The notes under the pieces were generated by a model, which searched no databases, was not told where the DNA came from, and saw only the letters and a program-made list of their open reading frames with translations. Below are positions 1-6,005 of a stretch of DNA of 7,490 nt, piece after piece. Source of the stretch: an uncultured Bacilli bacterium (GTDB taxonomy: Bacteria; Bacillota_I; Bacilli_A; RF39; UBA660); contig CANQXB010000045.1 of NCBI GenBank assembly GCA_947627805.1, forward strand, positions 1-7,490, read 5' to 3'. Numbering within the stretch: the stretch's first letter is position 1; the number at the start of each line of letters is the position of its first letter. The translations under genes and the position numbers were made by a program.

Positions 1-1073
1 TTTTTAATCCCAAAATCATGATAAACATCTAATATAAGTTCCACTACTTTTTTAAATTCTTCCCCAATTTGGTCCGGTCTTACAAAAAGATGGGCATCAT
101 TTTGACACATACACCGAACTCTTTCCAAACCTTTTACAGCTCCACTTGCTTCATATCTAAAATCGGTCGCAAATTCACCAATCCGAATAGGTAAATCACG
201 ATAACTATGGAGCTCATTAGCATAAACTAACATATGATGGGGACAATTCATTGGTCTTAAAACAAATTCTTCTTCATCAACTTTCATTGATGGGAACATA
301 TTCTCTTTATAATGGTCCCAATGGCCAGAAGTTTTATATAGCTCAACCGTTCCAACACATGGGGTATAAACATGCTTATAGCCTAATTTTTGTTCTTTAG
401 CATAAATGTAGTTTTCTAATTCTTTTCTTATGATGGCTCCATTAGGTAGCCATAAAGGCATTCCTTTTCCTACTAAATCATGAGAAGTAAATATTCCTAA
501 ATTCTTACCAATTTTCCGGTGGTCTCTTTCTTGGGCTTCTTCAAGTTCTTTTAAATATGCATTTAAATCTTCTTCCGTTTCAAAGCAAACACCATAAATT
601 CTTTGAAGCATCTTGTTGCTAGCATCGCCTTTAAAATAAGCTCCACTAAACTTAAGAAGTTTAAAATGCTTAAGTTCTTTTACGGTTTCGACATGAGGTC
701 CTCGGCAAAGATCGGTGAAATCACCTTGCGTATAGCAAGAGATAACTGTTTCATCTTCATCCATTCTTTCAATTAAATCAATCTTATAAGGGTCATCCTT
801 AAACATTTCTAAAGCTTCACTCTTACTAATTTCATGACGCACTATTCTTTTACCATCTTTGGCAATTTTTTTCATTTCGTGTTCTATTTTCGGAATATCT
901 TCATCCGTTATTTTATAATCTCCTAAATCGATATCATAGTAAAATCCCTCGGAAATTACTGGTCCTACCCAAAACTTAGCCTCAGGGTATAAATGTTTTA
1001 CCGCTTGGGCTAGTAAATGTGCACAACTGTGATTTAAAACACTTAATCTTTCATCTTCTTTAATATTTATCAT
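1..1073 (-). CDS. thrS: Threonyl-tRNA synthetase without TGS domain, 3' part cut by window edge
   Basis: Charges tRNA-Thr with threonine in the cytoplasm. About 357 codons are present; the C-terminal part (rest of the catalytic core and the anticodon-binding domain) lies beyond base 1. The protein opens directly with the N2 editing domain: HxxxH at residues 15-19 (HSCAH) and CxxxH at 123-127 (CRGPH). The class II core follows: a motif 1 region (GMPLWLPNGAIIRKELE), zinc ligands C277 (in MNCPHH) and H328 (in NDAHLF), and motif 2 beginning RYEASG. Against E. coli numbering every landmark is shifted by 57-59, so the N-terminal TGS (N1) domain is missing while the editing site is kept. The start at 1073 is supported by AAGGAGG seven bases upstream and by the ATGA overlap with the hydrolase stop codon. 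Expression should follow the T-box upstream of the hydrolase gene. The third zinc ligand is outside the window. Confidence 0.96.
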   Translation of the reverse strand, partial: MINIKEDERLSVLNHSCAHLLAQAVKHLYPEAKFWVGPVISEGFYYDIDLGDYKITDEDIPKIEHEMKKIAKDGKRIVRHEISKSEALEMFKDDPYKIDLIERMDEDETVISCYTQGDFTDLCRGPHVETVKELKHFKLLKFSGAYFKGDASNKMLQRIYGVCFETEEDLNAYLKELEEAQERDHRKIGKNLGIFTSHDLVGKGMPLWLPNGAIIRKELENYIYAKEQKLGYKHVYTPCVGTVELYKTSGHWDHYKENMFPSMKVDEEEFVLRPMNCPHHMLVYANELHSYRDLPIRIGEFATDFRYEASGAVKGLERVRCMCQNDAHLFVRPDQIGEEFKKVVELILDVYHDFGIK

Positions 1074-1699
1074 ACATTCTCCTCCTTAATATGCATTTCG
1101 ACTTCTATTTCTTTATTAATTAACTTTTTAAATTTTTCTCCTAAAGTAATATCACCAATTATACTTCCATAATGAATAGGTATTACTTTTTTAGGTTTTA
1201 TTTCATTGATATAATCCGCGGCTTCTTTATAGTCCATGGTGAAATGTCCCCCAATGGGAATGAAACAAACATCAACTTTTAGTTTTTTATTTTCCTCTAA
1301 AACATCGGTGTCACCCATAATATAATAGGTTGTATCTTCTACCCTTATAATATAACCCACAAAGTTGGCTTCTTTAGGATGAAAACTTTTATGAATATTA
1401 TAAGCGTGAACCGTTTGAAATTCTAGCTCATCTATTTTATAACTTTGATTAGGTTTTACTACTAAATAATTTTTAGTAAGTTTAGAAATTTCTTCCTCTA
1501 AAACTTCGGGAACAATAATCTTGGTAGTCTTTTTAATAACCTTATTAATTGAATCTCTATCATAATGGTCATAATGATTATGCGTAATAAAAATATAATC
1601 CGCATCATTTAATTTCTGCTCTATTTTAAAAGGGTCAAAATAAATATTTTTCTTACCACTTAGTAAAATAGCCGATTGGGTAAATACTTTAATGTTCAT
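1070..1699 (-). CDS. MBL-fold metal-dependent hydrolase (UPF0173/UlaG-like)
   Basis: A 209-residue metallo-beta-lactamase-fold protein, predicted cytoplasmic with no signal peptide. Visible metal-binding elements are DPF (22-24), the HxHxDH signature as H40, H42, D44 and H45 within THNHYDHYD, H98 in VHAYN, D130 in MGDTD, and H176 in PIHYG. The segment AYN, FHP, GDTD, PIGGH, PIHYG is typical of small stand-alone MBL hydrolases related to UPF0173. Such proteins usually bind two metal ions, but the substrate cannot be told from the sequence. The start at 1699 has GGAAGGAGG just upstream. It is the first gene after a threonine T-box and its stop codon overlaps the thrS start, so it is co-transcribed with thrS. 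Why a hydrolase of this type is threonine-controlled is unknown; a link to aminoacylation or tRNA is only a guess. Confidence 0.88.
   Translation of the reverse strand: MNIKVFTQSAILLSGKKNIYFDPFKIEQKLNDADYIFITHNHYDHYDRDSINKVIKKTTKIIVPEVLEEEISKLTKNYLVVKPNQSYKIDELEFQTVHAYNIHKSFHPKEANFVGYIIRVEDTTYYIMGDTDVLEENKKLKVDVCFIPIGGHFTMDYKEAADYINEIKPKKVIPIHYGSIIGDITLGEKFKKLINKEIEVEMHIKEENV
1081..1087 (-). promoter_or_regulatory. Strong ribosome binding site fixing the thrS start
   Basis: AAGGAGG on the minus strand lies 7 bases upstream of the ATG at 1073, inside the end of the hydrolase gene. It argues that the short, TGS-less N-terminus is the true start and that thrS has its own initiation signal as well as coupling through the ATGA overlap. 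Confidence 0.8.
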
Positions 1700-1716
1700 G
1701 AAATCCTCCTTCCACT

Positions 1717-1758
1717 AAAAAAGAATGGTCCCTAAGGAGTCAAACTGACGGTACCATC
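1717..1758 (-). terminator. T-box regulated intrinsic terminator
   Basis: The alternative fold pairs GAUGGU (1753-1758) with ACCAUU (1724-1729), extended past one mismatch by CC/GG, and is followed by six U (1717-1722). It uses the UGGUACC bulge sequence of the antiterminator, so the two folds exclude each other. No other terminator is visible after yidD, so it may also stop read-through from that upstream operon. Confidence 0.82.
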
Positions 1759-1913
1759 CTTTGTTTTACTTAATTTAAGATAACGGTCTTACCCGAAGTT
1801 GATTGGACTTTCTAGAGAATAGTAATTATTAAACTGTTTGTTAATTTGCACCACCCATTAACTCTCTTTAAAACGATTATTTAATAATCTCGTTTCTCAT
1901 CATTGATTTCTCT
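1717..1913 (-). promoter_or_regulatory. Threonine T-box riboswitch (leader of the MBL hydrolase-thrS operon)
   Basis: The minus-strand leader has the T-box parts in order. The base of Stem I pairs AGAGAA (1908-1913) with UUCUCU (1814-1819). An upper helix pairs 1879-1889 with 1824-1834 (11 pairs, two of them G-U). The apical hairpin pairs GUUAAU (1857-1862) with AUUAAC (1840-1845) around a GGGUGGUGCAA loop and is preceded by the conserved AAAGAGAG. Between the two helices on the 3' side is ACU at 1821-1823 followed by A, the expected position of the specifier triplet; ACU is a Thr codon, matching the downstream thrS. The antiterminator has a 7-base UGGUACC bulge (1750-1756) between helices AAGGA/UCCUU (1757-1761 with 1734-1738) and GUCA/UGAC. 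A small CUUAAAUUAAG hairpin (1769-1779) may be Stem III; I see no clear Stem II/IIA/B. Uncharged tRNA-Thr should stabilise the antiterminator. Confidence 0.93.
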
Positions 1914-1916
1914 TTA

Positions 1917-1945
1917 ATTTTAGCACATTGCTTTTTACTTTGCAA
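1917..1945 (-). promoter_or_regulatory. Promoter of the T-box-hydrolase-thrS operon
   Basis: On the minus strand, a -35 box TTGCAA (1940-1945), a 17-base spacer and a -10 box TAAAAT (1917-1922) preceded by TGC (extended -10). The predicted start near 1910 coincides with the first strand of T-box Stem I, which independently supports both calls. It lies only 12 bases past the yidD stop codon. Confidence 0.82.
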
Positions 1946-1957
1946 TTATTTTTCTTC

Positions 1958-2164
1958 CTAAGGAACTAAATCAATGCCGCCTTTATGCAAAGGATGACAT
2001 TTTAAAATTCTTTTAATTCCTAAAATACTACCCTTAAAGGCTCCGTATTTCGTAATAGCCTCTTTGGTGTATTCCGAACAAGTGGGATAAAAGCGACAAG
2101 CGGTATGACTTCTTAAAGGAAGATTTTGATATAAATTAATTAATTTTAATAATAACTTTTTCAT
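1958..2164 (-). CDS. yidD: Membrane protein insertion efficiency factor YidD
   Basis: A small basic protein of the YidD family, thought to assist YidC-type insertases at the inner face of the membrane. Conserved elements are all present: CRFYPTCSEY with its Cys pair, G and R positions in the middle (YGAFKGSILGIKRILKCHP), and the terminal HKGGIDLVP. The N-terminus MKKLLLKLINLYQ matches the usual amphipathic start of the family, which is why I prefer the ATG at 2164 (68 residues). The frame is open further: ATG at 2188 and GTG at 2209, the latter overlapping the TGA of the upstream 444-residue gene as GTGA. No start has a well-placed Shine-Dalgarno (AAGG is only 2 bases from the ATG at 2164), so coupling to the upstream gene is plausible and the longer form cannot be excluded. 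It is co-directional with that upstream gene and probably in the same operon. Confidence 0.93.
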   Translation of the reverse strand: MKKLLLKLINLYQNLPLRSHTACRFYPTCSEYTKEAITKYGAFKGSILGIKRILKCHPLHKGGIDLVP

Positions 2165-2205
2165 AACCTTATTATAATAGTTTATCATTAAGTTAACAAG
2201 TCTTA

Positions 2206-3540
2206 TCACTTATTTTTGGTTAATTTCATAAATGAAGTTTGTTCTAAATCATTGGTTAATAATTTATCACAAAAATCTAAAAAATAATTCTTTAATTCTA
2301 AAATTTTGGTTTTATCAAAAGATACTGGTAAAGACACCTTTTTTTTATTTCCAAATAATTGACGTTCTTCTTTAGTAAGCAATCGATCCCCATAAGTATA
2401 TTCAGTAATTATAGGATTATCAACAAGATATTTTTTGGCTTGTAATAAATTTTGCAAAGCCATAATATTATGATTTTCAATAATTACACTTAAAAGTTCA
2501 ATTTGTTCTAAGAATGTATTTTTAAACTCAGCAACATAAGTAGAATAACCCATATAATATATTTCTTGAAAAAAACTTTGAATCTCTTCATTATCCATCA
2601 TAGTTTGTATATCAATATTCCAAGAATCTTGAGGTTCGCCACAAAAAACCTTTTTTTCATTTTCTTTAGTATTATTAATAATATAATTATGACTATATTC
2701 TAACTTTCCTTTCAATGTGTCCCAAACAAAAGCATAATAAAAATCATTTTTGGGCATTTCCCAATACTTAGGGGCATATTGGAAATAGAAATACATTGGT
2801 TTAATAAACTCAAATATCATTTTCTTTTCTTCATTACTACAAGCATTCAATATATTTAAATACTTAGCAAATAAATCATCACTTAAATGATAAATACATA
2901 ATTTTAAGACATCATTTCTTGTTAAATTTGGATATTCTTGTAAAATATTATCAACATTTATATCTAAAAGTCTACTATCTTTAAAGGTATAAATAAGCAT
3001 ATCTAAATCAAAGCATTCCACATTTTGATAATTATTTATATACTCTTCATATAATGATTTGATATCTTCAAAATATTGAGTCCAAAAATTATCAGTTAAT
3101 TTTAAAGTAATATTTTCTTCGGGATTACTTTCTTTCGTAAAAGCGACCAAGGATTCAATTTCTTCTTGCGTTGCTACTGTTTCATAACTATATCTAGCCA
3201 GGATTTTCCAAATATTGCAAGCAATAAAAATTGCCACTTCTTTGTCTAAATCACTATTAGGCAAACAATAGATATTTTTAGCAAATATTCTTTGAATTTT
3301 ATTAGTTACATCATAAAATTCTATATTTCTATTATGTTCAACATCAATAAATCCATGTTGGTTTTCTCTTTTTAGATAATTATTTATTTCGATATATAAA
3401 TTTTTTTCATAATCATCTTTTAATTTATCAGCTTCTCCAATATCAAATAATATTTTATAAATTATAAATTTTAAAAATTTCTTATCCTTTCTTAAAGGCC
3501 TTCTTCTACTTATTAAGCCATTTTCTTCTTTTAATTCCAT
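2206..3540 (-). CDS. Uncharacterised, probably helical cytoplasmic protein, 444 residues
   Basis: I do not recognise the family. The protein is Lys/Glu/Asn/Tyr-rich with no signal peptide and no convincing membrane segment. A basic N-terminus (SRRRPLRKDKKF) is followed by long stretches that look alpha-helical throughout, with many aromatic residues (for example YFYFQYAPKYWEMPKNDFYYAFVW within about 270-300). I see no nucleotide-binding loop, HTH, zinc cluster or DDE/HNH motif. The start is ATG at 3540, seven bases after AGGAG (3548-3552); a TTG at 3543 is too close to that site. It is transcribed divergently from the polymerase module and shares the 154-bp control region with it. Its TGA overlaps a possible GTG start of yidD. 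A damage-related role would be guilt by association only. Confidence 0.75.
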   Translation of the reverse strand: MELKEENGLISRRRPLRKDKKFLKFIIYKILFDIGEADKLKDDYEKNLYIEINNYLKRENQHGFIDVEHNRNIEFYDVTNKIQRIFAKNIYCLPNSDLDKEVAIFIACNIWKILARYSYETVATQEEIESLVAFTKESNPEENITLKLTDNFWTQYFEDIKSLYEEYINNYQNVECFDLDMLIYTFKDSRLLDINVDNILQEYPNLTRNDVLKLCIYHLSDDLFAKYLNILNACSNEEKKMIFEFIKPMYFYFQYAPKYWEMPKNDFYYAFVWDTLKGKLEYSHNYIINNTKENEKKVFCGEPQDSWNIDIQTMMDNEEIQSFFQEIYYMGYSTYVAEFKNTFLEQIELLSVIIENHNIMALQNLLQAKKYLVDNPIITEYTYGDRLLTKEERQLFGNKKKVSLPVSFDKTKILELKNYFLDFCDKLLTNDLEQTSFMKLTKNK

Positions 3541-3547
3541 CAAAACT

Positions 3548-3552
3548 CTCCT
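3548..3552 (-). promoter_or_regulatory. Ribosome binding site deciding the start of the 444-residue protein
   Basis: AGGAG on the minus strand is 7 bases from ATG 3540 and 4 from the in-frame TTG at 3543, favouring the ATG. Confidence 0.65.
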
Positions 3553-3556
3553 AATT

Positions 3557-3578
3557 ACCTTTATAATATCATAAAGGT
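3557..3578. repeat. Perfect 8-bp inverted repeat over the -10 box, probable operator
   Basis: ACCTTTAT and ATAAAGGT are exact reverse complements separated by six bases. The dyad covers the -10 box and probable start site of the leftward promoter. Its position suits a dimeric repressor; there is no U-run, so it is not a terminator. It differs from the LexA-like box on the other promoter, which suggests separate control. The regulator is not identified. Confidence 0.5.
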
Positions 3579-3591
3579 ATTAGTTTTTCAA
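3563..3591 (-). promoter_or_regulatory. Promoter of the 444-residue gene and yidD
   Basis: On the minus strand, TTGAAA (3586-3591), a 17-base spacer and TATTAT (3563-3568) preceded by TGA (extended -10). The AGGAG ribosome site begins about ten bases past the -10 box, so the untranslated leader is short. The -10 box lies within the perfect inverted repeat at 3557-3578. Confidence 0.75.
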
Positions 3592-3632
3592 ACTATTTCA
3601 AGTTTACTTGCTAAAATTACCAAAAATAGGTA

Positions 3633-3661
3633 TTGCAATTTACTAGTATTTATTTTATACT
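3633..3661 (+). promoter_or_regulatory. Promoter of the Y-family polymerase-YolD operon
   Basis: TTGCAA (3633-3638), a 17-base spacer and TATACT (3656-3661), giving a predicted start near 3668, inside the palindromic LexA-like site. A TACC/GGTA inverted repeat (about 3618-3632) lies just upstream of the -35 box. Confidence 0.75.
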
Positions 3662-3663
3662 TA

Positions 3664-3681
3664 ATTTGTAAACAAATGTTT
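3664..3681 (+). promoter_or_regulatory. LexA (SOS)-like operator and overlapping palindrome
   Basis: Bases 3671-3681 fit AACRNRYGTTY, the core of the Bacillus-type LexA consensus CGAACRNRYGTTYC, at all eleven positions; the outer C, G and C are missing. The same bases form the inverted repeat AAAC-AAAT-GTTT (3670-3681). Overlapping it is a second perfect dyad, ATTTGT-AA-ACAAAT (3664-3677). It spans the predicted transcription start and ends at the ribosome binding site, a good place for repression. Y-family polymerases are common SOS genes, so a LexA role is likely but inferred; no lexA gene is in view. Confidence 0.6.
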
Positions 3682-3685
3682 GGAG
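3682..3685 (+). promoter_or_regulatory. Ribosome binding site deciding the polymerase start
   Basis: GGAG ends 9 bases before ATG 3695. Upstream in-frame TTG 3680 and ATG 3686 overlap or abut it and cannot use it, so 3695 is the start. Confidence 0.75.
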
Positions 3686-3694
3686 ATGATATTA

Positions 3695-4957
3695 ATGGCT
3701 GAGATTTACCCTAAAAGAAATATATTATGTATTGATTTAAAAAGTTTTTTTGCTTCTTGTGAATGCATTGAAAGAGGAATAGATCCTTTTACATATCCTT
3801 TAGTAGTGGCTAATCCGAAACAAGGAGATGGAGCCATAACTCTAGCGGTTACTCCTTATCTAAAAAAGTTAGGAGTTAAATCACGCGGCCGTTTATACGA
3901 AATAGATAAAAATATTCATTATGAAATTGCCAAACCCCGCATGAATTTATACATCAATAAAAGCAAAGAAGTTATAGGCATATATTTAGATTATGTTAGT
4001 GATGAAGATTTACATATCTATTCAATTGACGAATGCTTTTTAGATGTAACTAATTATCTTAAAATGTATAAAAAAAGTGATGAAGAATTGGCTACCGAAA
4101 TTTTAGAAACCATTTATAAAAAGACCGGTCTCACAGCTACTTGTGGAATTGGCCCTAATATGCTTTTAGCCAAAGTAGCCATGGACATTGAGGCCAAACA
4201 CAATAAAAATAATATTGCCAAATGGACTTATCAAGATATTGAAGAAAAACTTTGGGCTATTTCTCCCCTTTCTAAAATGTGGGGAATTGGCAAAAGAATG
4301 GAAAAAAATTTAAATCTTAAAGGCATTTATTCTCTAAAAGATTTAGCTTTATATGATAAAAATATCTTAAAAGAAGAATTTGGAGTAATGGGTTTAGAAC
4401 TTTGGAATCATGCTAATGGTATTGATTTAAGCAAAATTTCTGATTATAAAAAAATTGCTAAATCCGAATCTTTTAGTCATTCCCAAGTTTTATTTAAAGA
4501 TTATAATGAAAATAACATTAAAATTATTATTGCCGAAATGGTCGATTTACTAGCGGCCCGTTTACGAAAAAATAATAAACTTACGGGTTGGATTGGTCTT
4601 GGTATTGGGTATTCTAAAGAAATAGATAATGGTTTCTTTCATGCTATTAAGTTAGATAATCCTACTGATTCAGCATATGAAATCTTAAGATACGCTCTTA
4701 TCATTTTTGATAAATTTTATGAATTTTTACCTATTCGTAAAGTAACTATTTCTTGCGGTAATTTACAAAAAAGAGAAAATGTTCAACTTAATTTATTTGA
4801 AACGGAAAAAGAAGAACAAAATAGACAAAATATTAATGAAACAATTGATGAAATTAAAAGTAAATTTGGCAAAAATAGTTTACTTAAAGCTACCAATCTT
4901 TTAAAAGATTCTACGGCAAGAGATAGAAATCAAAAAATTGGAGGCCATTACTCATGA
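3695..4957 (+). CDS. Y-family translesion DNA polymerase, UvrX/YqjW (UmuC-like) type
   Basis: A 420-residue error-prone DNA polymerase that copies past lesions. The palm begins ILCIDLKSFFASCE with catalytic D14 and steric-gate residue F19; the second metal-binding motif is YSIDECFLD with D112 and E113. TATCGIGPNMLLAKVA and the thumb segment SPLSKMWGIGKRMEKNL (helix-hairpin-helix) match the UvrX/UmuC branch rather than DinB. The little-finger domain follows, including SHSQVLFKDY. Near the C-terminus QLNLF (364-368) is a clear beta-clamp binding motif. The length is normal for UvrX and there is no frameshift. The start at ATG 3695 is set by GGAG nine bases upstream; the in-frame TTG at 3680 overlaps that site. 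Its stop codon overlaps the YolD-like gene start (ATGA), giving a two-gene operon. A LexA-like box at the promoter suggests SOS induction. I give no symbol because uvrX, yqjW and umuC cannot be told apart here. Confidence 0.95.
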   Translation: MAEIYPKRNILCIDLKSFFASCECIERGIDPFTYPLVVANPKQGDGAITLAVTPYLKKLGVKSRGRLYEIDKNIHYEIAKPRMNLYINKSKEVIGIYLDYVSDEDLHIYSIDECFLDVTNYLKMYKKSDEELATEILETIYKKTGLTATCGIGPNMLLAKVAMDIEAKHNKNNIAKWTYQDIEEKLWAISPLSKMWGIGKRMEKNLNLKGIYSLKDLALYDKNILKEEFGVMGLELWNHANGIDLSKISDYKKIAKSESFSHSQVLFKDYNENNIKIIIAEMVDLLAARLRKNNKLTGWIGLGIGYSKEIDNGFFHAIKLDNPTDSAYEILRYALIIFDKFYEFLPIRKVTISCGNLQKRENVQLNLFETEKEEQNRQNINETIDEIKSKFGKNSLLKATNLLKDSTARDRNQKIGGHYS

Positions 4958-5268
4958 TAGACCGGGGCATTATCAAATGGCAACCTTTTGATTCTTGTTT
5001 TAACTCTCAAAAAGTAATCCAAGATTTAAAAGAAGGAAAGAATACTGTTAATTACCCCACTCTTTCCGAAGACCAATTAGCAAATTTAGAAGAGCAAATA
5101 AAAGAAGCTTACAATTTAAAATTAATAGTTAATATAATTTATTATTATGATGGTGAAATTAAAAGTATTGAAGGAAAAATTAAATATTTAAACTATCAAA
5201 AAAAGAACCTCTATTTAAATAATACAGTCCTTTATTTAAAACAAATTCTCCAAATTAAAGAAATTTAA
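4954..5268 (+). CDS. YolD-like protein, partner of the Y-family polymerase
   Basis: A 104-residue soluble protein of the YolD-like family. The N-terminus MIDRGIIKWQPFDS is the family hallmark (DRG-x-IKW), followed by an acidic helical stretch (about 37-52) and a beta-rich C-terminal part containing YYYDGEIKSIEGKIKYLN, also typical. In Firmicutes these genes commonly sit directly after UvrX/YqjW-type polymerases and have been proposed to replace UmuD as the polymerase accessory subunit; the mechanism is not established. ATG 4954 overlaps the polymerase TGA, so translation is coupled, with GGAGG about eight bases upstream inside the polymerase gene. Its TAA overlaps the convergent 239-residue gene by four bases, and no intrinsic terminator is visible between them. 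Confidence 0.9.
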   Translation: MIDRGIIKWQPFDSCFNSQKVIQDLKEGKNTVNYPTLSEDQLANLEEQIKEAYNLKLIVNIIYYYDGEIKSIEGKIKYLNYQKKNLYLNNTVLYLKQILQIKEI

Positions 5269-5984
5269 AATTTTCCTTTTTTTAAGATATTAGTGATATC
5301 ATTTTCTAAACTATGTTCTAAAATATATAACATTTTATTAAGATAAAAATCCGTTGTATGATAATTTTTCGTAAAATCAAAAGAATATTTATCATTTATC
5401 TCATAAGCAATTTCAATAATTTCTTTACCTACTTTAGAATCATACCAAGAAATTAAAGGTAAAGGAACTTCCAATCCATCAGTAGTAGTTTGAGGTTTAA
5501 TTTGAAGTTCTTTTTTATTAAGAATAGTTATAATTTTATAAAATAAATCTTCTTCTTTTTTGCCAAGTTTTAAAGAAATATCAATTAAATCATCAGTATA
5601 AAACTTAGAAGATATCGTTTTATCAGTAATTGTTTTTAAAGCTTCTTTATCTTCAACTTCAATATTTATATATAAAGCAGAATGTGCTACTTCTAAATAT
5701 TTGGTTAATATATCAAATAAAATAAAAACCATCTCTTTAAATTTTTTAAAATCTTTACTGGTAACATTTTCTAAAGTGTATTGAAAATTTATTTTACTAA
5801 AAGTCAAATGTTTCTTCCCTTTTTCATGAGCCTCAATTACGGGAGCAAAAATATTAGGATTATCATTGTATATTTTAAAATTAGAAAATTCATCTTTTAA
5901 AGAAGAACTTAGTTCATTTAAAACTTCTAAATGATTGGTAAACATATTGAACCAAAAAGTAACACTAAAACAATTAATTTTCAT
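5265..5984 (-). CDS. Uncharacterised cytoplasmic protein, 239 residues
   Basis: I do not recognise this protein. There is no signal peptide and no clear membrane segment. An apparently beta/alpha N-terminal half (MKINCFSVTFWF, a PVIEAHEKG segment near 48-56, then FSKINFQYTL) is followed by a helical middle and a C-terminal helix (DFYLNKMLYILEHSLENDITNIL). It distantly recalls the TIGR04255 group of sporadically distributed proteins of about 250 residues, but I would not assign it. The start at 5984 has AAAGGA nine bases upstream. It lies 37 bases after the membrane-protein gene, with a strong terminator and no visible promoter in that gap, so expression needs read-through or a promoter inside the upstream gene. 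Its stop overlaps the YolD-like gene stop tail to tail. Confidence 0.72.
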   Translation of the reverse strand: MKINCFSVTFWFNMFTNHLEVLNELSSSLKDEFSNFKIYNDNPNIFAPVIEAHEKGKKHLTFSKINFQYTLENVTSKDFKKFKEMVFILFDILTKYLEVAHSALYINIEVEDKEALKTITDKTISSKFYTDDLIDISLKLGKKEEDLFYKIITILNKKELQIKPQTTTDGLEVPLPLISWYDSKVGKEIIEIAYEINDKYSFDFTKNYHTTDFYLNKMLYILEHSLENDITNILKKGKF

Positions 5985-6005
5985 CTAAAACATTCCTTTC
6001 TTAAG

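Noticed and set aside
2165..2209. GTG 2209 start for YidD with GTGA overlap
   Set aside because: The extra 15 residues do not resemble the family and no Shine-Dalgarno precedes them. Kept as an alternative only, since coupling could allow it.
3541..3543. TTG start one codon upstream of ATG 3540
   Set aside because: It is too close to AGGAG and a less favourable start codon than the adjacent ATG.
3599..3610. CAAGT-TT-ACTTG dyad as a LexA box
   Set aside because: It lacks the AAC-N4-GTT spacing and sits away from either promoter core.
3680..3694. TTG 3680 and ATG 3686 as polymerase starts
   Set aside because: They overlap or abut the GGAG site and part of the palindromic operator; ATG 3695 has correct spacing and gives the usual family N-terminus.
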